Of a stretch of 64,000 nucleotides of DNA, positions 22,667 to 31,844 are shown in pieces. Within the stretch, counting starts at the first letter, position 1; the number at the start of each line of letters is the position of its first letter. A program made the position numbers and the translations under genes. The DNA comes from Carya illinoinensis (Eukaryota; Streptophyta; Magnoliopsida; Fagales; Juglandaceae): positions 12,142,001 to 12,206,000 of the forward strand of contig NC_056765.1 of the NCBI RefSeq assembly GCF_018687715.1. Reading direction: 5' to 3'. A model generated the notes under the pieces. The model did not search any database. It saw only the letters and a program-made list of their open reading frames with translations, and was not told the origin of the DNA.

Positions 22667-23501
22667 GATTTCTCATCTCATCTCATCTGTGTAAGTAAAC
22701 GAGACAATCTTAGAGTCTCATGTAATTGCTAAAATTTATTCTCCTATCCTCTACTTCTCGCCAATGTTAAAATATCTATTTTAGAATGGCATGTTCTATT
22801 CTGCAACATATGGAAAAGGTGCCGTAGAACTTGAGCCAATTTCCATTAATGATCATAGATGCCAATGATCTCTTAGTTTTTGTGAATAGGGGAAAGCGCT
22901 TGGTACATAGGTGGTGATAATACATGTTTTAAAGCAAATGAATGGGCAAGATCAATTACAATGAATATACAAGTTAATCTTCATTTATTTTTTAACATGC
23001 CACACCTCACAGAAGCTTAATTATATTACACTGCACACACACACAAAAATACACCAAGCAATACCTTATTCTTCTAGACACTAGTGTCCCTTAAGTTGCA
23101 CCTATATTTGAGAGAGAAATAATGCTTTTCATTCGAGATTTTTTTACTCCTAGTTATACCTGCTGATGTGATATAATTTAAGTGATGAGTAATACTACAT
23201 ACAGTCACTTCTGTATGCTCTCTGTGTATTTCATTAATGTGATTGGCAGAATCACTTCTTTTCTAATACAACCAATCATATCAATAAAGTACGCAAAAAT
23301 GACTGCACATAAAATTTTTGTTAAGTAATTATGCATTAATATGATAAATATTCGAAATCACTTAAAATGTGTCACATCAATAAGTGTGACTACAAATAAC
23401 AAAATATAGGATTAGAACTTGTATTACCCTATTTGAGAGGATTGTAACCTCAACTTGCCGATGGGATCACTTACATTTGTCGTATAGAACTGCACGGATA
23501 C
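22667..23501. other. Duplicated downstream flank of the TNL gene
   Basis: This non-coding stretch is a diverged copy of 30520-30970. It shares 'gataatacatgtt', 'accaagcaataccttattc', 'ttgcacctatatttgagag' and 'cgatgggatcactta', in the same order. Its first part (22700-22810) also matches 26290-26600 and 38640-38780. It carries one private MITE insertion (23187-23320). The duplication shows that the truncated TNL copy to its right arose with its flank. Confidence 0.8.
23187..23320. mobile_element. 134-bp MITE with empty-site support
   Basis: The element begins GAGTAATACTACATACAGTC and ends 'gactgcacataaaatttttg', with imperfect inverted ends. It is flanked by TTAAGTGAT (23178-23186) and TTAAGTAAT (23321-23329), eight of nine bases matching. 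The paralogous flank at about 30795-30810 reads 'ttaagtgattatccatta' uninterrupted, which is the empty site. The 9-bp duplication suggests a Mutator-type MITE. Confidence 0.78.
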
Positions 23502-23776
23502 TATCACAGATAAAAGAAGATTTACTGCAACACGTGTAATGATTCCATTTGATGAATGTAATAGTTAGTTAGTTAGTTACACTTTGTGTTATTTCTGTTA
23601 TTCACTTCTTCCTTACTTTCTTCTTTCTATTTTCTGTTATAAATACAGAGGATTCATACTATAAATATACGTTGAATAAACAAAAGATCATTTTTTTTTT
23701 TTTAACTAACTAACTATTACATTCATCAAATGGAATCATTACACGTGTTGCAGTACATCTTCTTTTATTTGTGATA
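23502..23776. mobile_element. Head-to-head LTR remnant with 5-bp TSD GATAC
   Basis: From 23502 (TATCACAGATAAAAGAAG) to about 23692 runs one LTR of the second copia family in plus orientation. From about 23703 to 23776 (...TTTGTGATA) runs the U3 part of another copy in minus orientation, so two U3 termini face outward. GATAC is duplicated at 23497-23501 and 23777-23781. The paralogous site at about 30970 reads 'cacggatacctcatc' without an insert. All internal coding DNA is absent. Confidence 0.88.
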
Positions 23777-23781
23777 GATAC

Positions 23782-24631
23782 CTCATCATCTGTGGTAGTA
23801 TCACGTTAGGGGACTTTACCATCTATAGCAACATGGCCTTCAAAGACCACACCTTCTATATCAGCATCAGCTTCAAAGACCCCATCATGCGTGGCCACAT
23901 GGCCTTCAAAGACCACACCATTTATAGCAACATCACCTACAAAGATCTCATCCATTGTACCAATATCATTTTCACAGACCTTATTACCAATAGAAAAGTC
24001 TGAGTCAGAGACCTCATCAACTACAAAGGCATCATCTATAGATATCCTATCAGTAACAGCATCAGAACAGATATATTGGATATCACTTGCATTTTGGTCC
24101 ATTATGTTTGGGGCATCAACCAAGACATGAACTCCACACTTCTTCACCTCAGCAAATGCCCCTAAATCAAAGGAAAACTCGATTTCTTCTCCACTTACTA
24201 GCTCCATTATCTTGAAAGAATTATCAAGGATCACAAACTTGTTTCTTAAAATAGAAACAAATTATCTGGAAAGCTCACACGCAAAAAACCTGGTGCAGCA
24301 GGAAGAATAACCTGTTGGTAGCCTTTGGTTTTATTGTGAACTGCCATCTTGATTCGAGGCCAATCGATACCGTTATCTTCTAACCACCAAGTGTATCAAA
24401 CAAAAGAAAAAGGGTTCAGATGACACACTCGCTAAAATCAGATGACAGATTGTAGCATCCAACCAAATCAACTAGCATGTTAGATTCGAAGTTTAAGCCT
24501 TGACTACCAACCAGGTTGCAGCAGCCACCAAGGTAAAGTACAGCTAACTCAGAACTCGAGGAAAATGAGTGTGTTTCCAATGATGAGCAACCTGATGCAG
24601 ATAATGTCTCTATATTTGCAGGGAGTCTCAC
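23782..24631 (-). pseudogene. Truncated TNL copy 1: last LRRs, post-LRR domain, 11-residue repeat tail
   Basis: It is homologous to the 3' part of the full TNL gene. 24631-24416 encodes the final LRR part (LPANIETLSASGCSSLETHSF). 24234-23806 encodes the end of the post-LRR domain (FDLGAFAEVKKCGVHVLVDA) followed by six consecutive 11-residue repeats (for example EIFVGDVAING, VVFEGHVATHD, GVFEADADIEG, VVFEGHVAIDG) and a terminal KVP stop. The part between is frameshifted and shortened. On its right, homology stops at 24626 inside the LRR exon, where GC-rich unrelated sequence begins. It lacks the TIR and NBS regions, so it is a pseudogene fragment, but its tail keeps the ancestral frame best. 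Confidence 0.88.
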
Positions 24632-26279
24632 ACGTGCCGCCGTTGCCGGGTGTTGTGTCGGCTACGGTCAAATGACGGTGGGGTTGTGGACGCGTGTATG
24701 GCTAATCTCCATGAAAAAAAAAAAAAAATCCAAAAAATGCTGAAGAAGTTTGAATGATAACCCTCCTCCCCTAAAGAGAAAAATAATAATAAAAAAAAAA
24801 TATAAAAAAAACAAAAAGACAAGTCAATGATAAATACACCTCCAACTACATTGGACTTGATATGTTAGGCCTCGGGATTGGGCTTTCCATGCTTATTTTT
24901 TCTGGGGGCGTGAATAATCCTTTTAAGACTATAGTTTAATTCAATACTATGAGTATGTGTTAATTATTTTAATAATATATTTATATTAGAATATAAATAG
25001 ACTAATATTTTAGCATATGTAAATAGCATATTATTATTAATGTAGATAATTTGTAAAATTAAAAAAATTAGACCGAAACTAAAAAGTAGAAGTTTTGGTT
25101 TCGGTGGTGAATCGGTCCGGTATTAATTCTTAAATTTTCAAAACCGATGTATATCTATTCTATTCTAAAAAATATATAATATTTAAAAATGGCAAAAATG
25201 TAACTAGGACATTTCCACCACTGCTTATATATATAACACAAATAATTTGTTCTATATATGCCAAGCGGATTGAAATTTCCGCCACTACTTAATTTAAAGT
25301 TTATATATGCCAATAAGAAAATTTTATATGCTGTCATTTTTGTATATTTCTTATATACTTCACTAATATGATTAGCTACAACTTTTTTTTTATATAAATA
25401 ACTATTTTAGTCAGTCACATCAGTAGACTAGTGCACAAAGAGTACGTAGAAATGATTATATATAGTAGAACTCTTTTAAATATTATAACTAGCAAAAATA
25501 TGTAACTACATTTTTACTATTTTTAATTGTGATTAAATATAATTGATCGTGATTAAAAATATATTACATGTCAAAATACATGAAATGAAAAAGAGTATTC
25601 CTAAAACCAAAACTCAAATAATTTCCCGATCAATTCAATTTCAGTTTGGAATATTGTTAGAGGTATTTCAAATAAAAGTAGACTTCTCCATTTAAAACAT
25701 TTTCAAAGTGTAAAAGTTAACTTTAGGCTCTGTTTGGATTTGAAAAACATTTCATCTCATCTTATCATTACAACTTTTTTAAATTTTCACACAAAATATA
25801 ATAAACAATTCAATTTTTTCAAATTTTAAGTCAACTTTTTCAAATTTCAAAATAATAATAATATTAACAAATATTAATATTCTAACAATATTTTATTTAA
25901 CTTTCATCTTTCATTTAAAATCACATCATCTTATTTCTAAATCCAAACCAGACATTAATTGACTTAATTAGAACCAATGGTTCCTTTTAATAAAGTAACT
26001 CCCACCTGTCGAGAGCTAGGTTTTTCCCATTTCCTCTCAAATAAAGAGCATGGTGGTAAATTTTGGATATTCTGGCTTGCCTTGTTTTAGTTTTTTTACC
26101 TGCTTGTAACAAAATTCCATCATAAATATTACAGAAAGCTCCCATAATACAACATGGAAGTCAAATTTCTCAAAATCTAATACAAATACTTCAAGAGAAT
26201 TGTGGTGTTAAACTGTGAGCGAGTTAGGTGTATTAGTAGATAATTAGATATCTCTTTCTCCTTTATAGATGCAAACTAT
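24632..26279. other. AT-rich spacer with MITEs
   Basis: No gene is seen. 24632-24705 is a short GC-rich unrelated insert. 25320-25480 resembles the MITE at 23187-23320 ('gctgtcatttttgtatatttcttatatacttcactaatatgattagc'-type core), and 25725-25954 is a clear MITE listed separately. Confidence 0.6.
25725..25954. mobile_element. AT-rich MITE (GTTTGGAT family), best copy
   Basis: The left end is GGCTCTGTTTGGATTT and the right end AAATCCAAACCAGACA, imperfect inverted repeats of about 15 bp. They are flanked by TTA on both sides (25722-25724 and 25955-25957), a possible 3-bp duplication. Internal sequence is AT-rich with 'catctcatcttatc' near one end and 'ctttcatctttcattt' near the other. No ORF. 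Confidence 0.7.
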
Positions 26280-26331
26280 TTAAATCGAGCGACTTAAATC
26301 TTAGAGTCTCGTGTAATTGCTAAAATTTATT

Positions 26332-26514
26332 AAAAAATGATACTTACAATCATGAGTGTGCAAACGCCACACAATCATTTTGAAAAAAGTAAATAAATAT
26401 GAGATCAATATGAAAAGAAAATAAATTTTTTAATAGTGGATCGCCTTCTTTTTTTAAAATAACTACACAATACTTACACACTTCACGACTGTAAATAACA
26501 TTATTCAAATGTAT
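26332..26514. mobile_element. MITE inside the TNL-flank duplication
   Basis: The left end 'aatgatacttacaatcatgagtgtg' and the reverse complement of the right end ('aatgttatttacagtcgtgaagtgtg') match as inverted repeats of about 26 bp. The sequence interrupts a region that is continuous at 22735-22745 and 38690-38705 ('ctaaaatttattctcctatcctctac'), which supports an insertion. Confidence 0.6.
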
Positions 26515-27189
26515 TCTATCTTCTACTTCTCACCAATCTTAAAATATCTATTTTAGCACGAAAAGTTCCAATCTGTGACATATGGAAAAAATGCCTTATA
26601 ACTTAAGCTAGTTTCCATTATTGATCATATATAGATGGCCAACATTGCAAAAGGAAGTGCAATGACAGGGCAACATGTTCACTGGGGAAATTATTTGTTA
26701 CCTTTTTATCCGTAAGCAGTCATTTCATATAACTTTGTAAATTAGCATTAATCAAGAACTTGTAAAAAAAAACATAATATTTATTTGACTCTCTCTGCAT
26801 ATGATTTTCTAAATCTCCAAAAATTAATATATGTAGAAAACGAAAAATTATCATATCTCATCTCATCTTATCTTATTTCATTTCTTAACATACACAAACA
26901 CAAACAGTTTTCATTTTCAAATGTTCAACTTTTTTATCTAATTATTACAATTTTCTCAAATTTTTAAACAAAATATAAAAAATAATTCAATTTTTTTAAT
27001 TCTAAAAATAAAAATAATATTAAAAAATTATTTTATAAACGTTTGAAATCAATTAAAATGTCACATCAGTAGGTATGACCAGAAATGTCAATCTTGGATA
27101 AGAACTAACATTACTCTATTTGAGAGGATTGTAACCCTCGATTTTTATTTTTATTTTTGTAATCCTCAACTTGGCGATGGGATCGCTTA

Positions 27190-28722
27190 AGATTTGTCGT
27201 ATAGAGCTGCATGGATACCTAATCATCTGTGGTGGTATCACACTAAGGGACTTTACCATCTGCAGCAACATGGCCTTCAAAGACCACACCTTCTATATCA
27301 GCAATATCAGCTTCACAGACCTCATCATGCATGGCAACATGGCCTTCAAAGACCACAACCATTTGTAGCAACATCACCTTCAAAGATCTCATCCTTTGTA
27401 CTAATATCATTTTCAAAGACCTTATTACCAATAGAAAAGTCTGATTCAGAGACCTCATCACCTACAAAGGCATCATCTTTAGATACCCCTATCAGTAACA
27501 GTATCAGAACAGATATATGGGATATCACTTGCATTTTTTGTCCATTATGTTTGGGGCATCAACCAAGACATGAACTCCACACTTCTTCACCCCTGCAAAT
27601 GCCCCTAAATCAAAGGAAAACTTGATTTCGTCTCCACTTACTAGCTCCATTATCTTGAAAGAAGTACCAAGCATCAGAAACTTGTTTCTTAAAATAGACC
27701 ATCGGAATAGAAACAAATTATCTGAATGGTTCACATGCAAGAGACCTGGTGCAGCTGGAAGAATAACCTGTTGGTAGCCTTTGGTTTTATTGTGAACTGC
27801 CATCTTGATTTGAGGCCATTCGATACCGTTATCTAACCACCACATACGGGACATTTCTGTGCATGTATAAACAGCACAAATATATAATATACGAAAATCA
27901 CCCACTGAAAGCGAAGGTACATGAAATGATATGGAAGATCCCATTTCCTAATTGCTGAACCAATTTGGAATCTCACTAGTAGGGAAGATAATCTAACGGT
28001 TACAAGGAGTATGGTTGGTCCGCGTACACTGTATCAAACAAAAGAAAAAGGGTTCGGAGAATTGTTTAGAGAGAGAGAGAACCTGAAGAACACTCTTGCT
28101 AAAATCAGATGACAGATTGTCGCACCCAACCAACTCAACTTACATGTTAGATTCCAAGTTTAAGCCTTGAATATCAACCAGGTCGCAGCAGCCACCAAGG
28201 TAAAGTATAGCTAACTCAGAACATGAGGAAAATGAGAGTGTTTCCAATGATGAGCAGTCCGATGCAGATAATGTCTCTATATTTGTAGGGTGTCCCGAAA
28301 TGGAGTAAAGAGACTTGTTCTGATGTCAGTACAGAGTTTGTGATTTAGAAAGGCCACTGATGCTATGTGGTAGGATACGAAAATTATTTTCGGATAAATC
28401 CAAGCGTTGGAGGGAGGAGAATCCCCCAAGATCAAGGGGAATCTTATCTTCAGACAAATTACAGTCACTGAGAACTAGTTTTCCCAAAGTGCGAAATCCA
28501 GAAACAGAAGCTCGTAGCAAAGTTCTGGGATTCAAGCTTCTTGGCGATAACCATGATGAGAAACGTGATAGCCAAGATCCTGAGAATTGTTCTTTGCATT
28601 CAGATAATGATAAGCCTTTCCAATTCATCAAAAAAACTCAAGGACGATGGGAGTCGCTTAATGGCAGTTCCTCCTATAAATAGCTCTTTTAAAGCCATCA
28701 TATTCCCCAGTTTCTCTTGAGA
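27190..28722 (-). pseudogene. Truncated TNL copy 2: LRR 3' part, post-LRR domain, repeat tail
   Basis: It is closely similar to the full TNL 3' end (31000-32470). 28631-28326 encodes late LRRs (LVLSDCNLSEDKIPLDLG, LQRLDLSENNFRILP). 27944-27525 encodes the post-LRR domain (GSSISFHVPSLSVGDFRILY, VKKCGVHVLVDAPNIMD). 27534-27243 encodes the 11-residue repeat tail (EVSESDFSIGN, KVFENDISTKD, EIFEGDVATNG, then VVFEGHVA units in a shifted frame, ending DGKVP). Frameshifts at about 27535 and 27365 break it. Homology stops at 28722 within the LRR exon, so the TIR and NBS regions are missing. Confidence 0.9.
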
Positions 28723-29019
28723 ATGTCAAAATAGGGGTGAAAATAAAATGCTTAGAACGGTCATGCTGTTCATAATACACACACAGATCATATATATAAT
28801 GTTACACGGCGGAAGTCCTAATTTCATAATTATAGGTTAATTCGCTCGAGTGAGTGTCGAGCAATCGTTGAGCAAACTCACTGCTTGAACTTCACTCAAG
28901 CCAACTATCAAGCCAGTCTTGAGCAAACTTTCTCTCTAGTCTTTGCTCAAGTCAACTTTTGAGTGAGTATCGAACAAACTCTCTATCTAAAGTTCGCTCA
29001 AGTATTGTGTTGAGTGAAA
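28723..29019. other. Spacer with 51-bp minisatellite
   Basis: No gene is seen. The first 120 bp are unique AT-rich DNA; the remainder is mostly the minisatellite given separately. Confidence 0.6.
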
Positions 29020-29061
29020 ATTGAGCAAACTTTCGGCTTGCCTTCGCTTAAGTCACAAATC
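28870..29061. repeat. 51-bp minisatellite, about 3.8 units
   Basis: Units begin at 28870, 28921, 28972 and 29023, exactly 51 bp apart, each starting 'gagcaaact' or 'gaacaaact'. Each contains 'ttcgctcaag' or a variant. A partial extra unit ('ttcgctcgagtgagtgtcgagcaa') precedes it at about 28846. The unit has short internal inverted words (ctcaag, gagtgag). Confidence 0.88.
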
Positions 29062-29390
29062 AGGCTCCACAAACCCAACAAGTTTGAGGATGACATTTAC
29101 TCAATCGTTAAAGTTCACATATTTTGGTTTCACATCTTTCACACAAATCTCCCAATTCGTTTTCTATGATATTGTAGGTAAAACAATTGGCTTCATCATG
29201 AAACAAAATTTATCAGGATCAAAACTCTCACCACGAATTCTCAAACCTTCTATGGGGCTCTACCAAGGACATATTTCAACAATGATATTGCCTATTATGA
29301 AACTTTAGAAAGGTTAGAAAATACTCTCTGTAAAAAACATATGAAGTTTCTTCCAAACATTGGAATGCTTTCAAGATCGTACCAAATTTT

Positions 29391-29790
29391 TGTTCGACCA
29401 TCACGTACACTGCATGCACGCCATGCAGACCACAAGGCATGGCCACCACCCAAAAGTAGCACTGCTGCTGCTGCCAATGCTCCTTACGTACCGCATGCAA
29501 ACCATGCAGAGCATTCTGCACAACCATCACGCAGCACAAGCACCACCTGCACTGCCACCACTACTCAACAGCACTTCACGACAAGTCCTGAAAGAATTCC
29601 AGCTTGCAGTCCGTCATCCATCATGCACCCATTATAAAACTTTGTTTTATACTATTAGCTGTAAATATGTCAGGAAGAATATTCCTTCATTTATGCTGTC
29701 TTGAACGAGTATATATTAAGAGGCAGTGCCTCATTGTAAAGTTGTGAGAAAAACATATATACAAGAAAAGCTCTTCAAGCATTCTCAACA
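29391..29790 (+). mobile_element. Solo LTR (400 bp) with perfect TSD ATTTT
   Basis: It starts TGTTCGACCATC and ends CATTCTCAACA (TG...CA). ATTTT flanks it on both sides (29386-29390 and 29791-29795). The corresponding place in the MPK13 downstream flank (54228-54255, '...ctattttaaaattg') has no insert. The interior is His/Ala-codon-like 'catgcag' and 'accacc' repeats with a terminal T-rich U5. It has no coding role. The strand is nominal. Confidence 0.85.
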
Positions 29791-30224
29791 ATTTTAAACT
29801 GTTTAAGTCCTCTCTGTTAGTAAAATTGGATTTCAATGTACAAGCCACAACCATAAAAGAAATAAGGCTCAGAGAACATGGCCTCCTTTTATGCATACCA
29901 ACCCCAAGTGGCCAATGGATTCCTGAAAAGACTGAATCCATCAGCTTCCCAATACACCATCTCAAGACATGGAGATGGTTGCAAAGCCTTCTTTTATTGA
30001 TATCAATCCCAAGTGGCTACTGCCAATTTGCCGACTTGGAAAGGGGGAAGAAGGGAATACAAACAAACTGCCAATCCACCATCTCAAGACATGGAGGAGA
30101 AGCGATCTCCCTAAATGCTCTGCTTATACTCAAATTTATTACATATAATATATATTCTCACTCCAAACGAAAATAGGTATTGGTGAACCAAACTAGGGAA
30201 ACAAGAATAGGTATTGGTGAGCTT

Positions 30225-30510
30225 ACTCCAACAAGTAATCTGGATTAGAGTTCAGAGACTCCCTCCATATGAGTTCCTTTATATCTTCCTCATCCAAGGA
30301 TGTCTTCTCAAACTAAAGTTAAATTCAATTTTATTGAAGTAATGTTTGGGGGAATACCAGTTATGCGTTTGCATGGATCAAAGACTAGCATTTTATCTGC
30401 ATGATCTATTGCCAGTGGGGACACATTCGGAAACTTCTTTGTAAACGGTTGCTTTGGAAAATGAGGGAGCTGCTTACCACTTGCACGCTCACAATTATAA
30501 CCATCATTTC
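30225..30510 (-). pseudogene. MPK13 fragment: fused pieces of exons 5 and 6
   Basis: 30500-30350 on the minus strand keeps kinase C-lobe sequence ([20 protein letters not shown], then [12 protein letters not shown]) almost identical to exon 5 of the gene at 54969-55152. 30230-30310 keeps the end of exon 6 (a KELIW-like motif, stop). Between them the intron is shortened and most of exon 6 is gone. The N-lobe, catalytic loop and TEY motif are absent, so it cannot be a kinase. It lies about 500 bp downstream of the TNL stop, in the same orientation. Confidence 0.88.
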
Positions 30511-31076
30511 TCTTTAGTTTATATGCGGTGATAATACATGTTGTAAAGCAAATGAATAGGCTAGGCAAGATCAATTACAATGAATATATAAGTTAATCTT
30601 CATTTAGATTTTAACATGGCACGCCTAATAGAAGCTTAATTATATTATACAAAAATAAAAATAAAAAAAGCCACCAAGCAATACCTTATTCTTCTAGGCA
30701 CCATTGTCCCTTAAGTTGCACCTATATTTGAGAGAGAAATAATGCTTTTCATCCAAGATTTTTTAACTCCTAGTTATACCTGCTGATGTAATTTAAGTGA
30801 TTATCCATTAACATGATAAATATTCGAAATCACTTAAAATGTGTCATATCAATAAATATGACCAGAAATAACAAAATCTAGGATTAGAACTAGTATTACA
30901 CTATTTGAGAGGATTGTAACCTCGACTTGCCGATGGGATCACTTAGATTTGTCGTATAGAACTCCACGGATACCTCATCATCTGTGGTGGTATCACGTTA
31001 AGGTACTTTACCATCTATAGCAACATGACCTTCAAAGACCACACCATCTATAGTAGCATCAGCTTGAAAGACCTCA
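30511..31076. other. TNL 3' flank, including orphaned repeat-tail codons
   Basis: 30520-30990 is the parent-type sequence of the flank duplicated at 22910-23500. 31000-31076 still encodes, on the minus strand, the last 11-residue repeats and the ancestral DGKVP stop, but out of frame with the TNL gene because of a frameshift next to its present stop. Confidence 0.75.
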
Positions 31077-31801
31077 TCAATGCGTGGCAACATGGCCTTC
31101 AAAGACCACACCATTTACCTTCAAAGATCTCATCCTATGTACTATATCATTTTCACAGACCTTATTACCAATAGAAAAGTCTGATTCAAAGACCTCATCA
31201 ACTACAAAGGCATCATCTTCAAATATCCCACCAGTAACAGCATCGGAACAGATATATTGGACATCACTTGCATTTTTGTCCATTATGTTTGGGGCATCAA
31301 CCAAGACATGAACTCCACACTTCTTCACCCCTGCAAATGCCCCTAAATCAAAGGAAAACTCGATTTCGTCTCCACTTACGAGCTCCATTATCTTGTAAGA
31401 ATTACCAAGCATCACAAACTTGTTTCTTAAAATAGACCATCGGAATAGAAACAAATTATCTGAATAGTTCACATGCAATAGACCTGGTGCAGCAGGAAGA
31501 ATAACCTGTTGGTATCCTTTGGTTTTATTGTGAACTGCCATCTTGATTTGAGGCCATTCGATACCGGTATCTAACCACCACATACGGGACATTTCAGTGC
31601 ATGTATAAACAGCACAAATATATAATATACGAAAATCACCCACTGAAAGCGAAGGTACACGAAACGATATAGAAGATCCCATTTCCTGATTGCTGAACCA
31701 ATTTGGAATCTCACTAGTTGGGAAGATAATCAAACGGTTACAAGGAGTATAGTTGGTCCGCGTACACTGTATCAAACAAAAGAAAAAGGGTTCAGAGAAT
31801 T

Positions 31802-31844
<43 letters not shown>

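Larger units (their letters stand above)
29020..30510 (-). other. Segmental duplicate of the MPK13 3' end and downstream flank
   Basis: It follows 53810-55120 in order and orientation. Shared landmarks include 'cacattttggtttca-atctttcacacaaatctcc', 'gtgaagtttcttcca', 'acaagccaca-ccataaaagaaataagg', 'catctcaagacatgg', 'gaaccaaactagggg/a' and the exon-6 and exon-5 pieces. Relative to the source, this copy gained a solo LTR at 29391-29790 and lost most of exon 6 upstream of the SLDEED region. It ends at about 30510, where TNL-flank sequence begins. Confidence 0.88.

Noticed and set aside
29276..29704. Overlapping ORFs of 87-114 codons
   Set aside because: They lie inside the solo LTR defined by the ATTTT duplication; CATGCAG/ACCACC repeats explain the open frames.
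30308..30574. A second MAP kinase gene
   Set aside because: Only exon-5 and exon-6 scraps exist; there is no ATP-binding lobe, catalytic loop or TEY motif.
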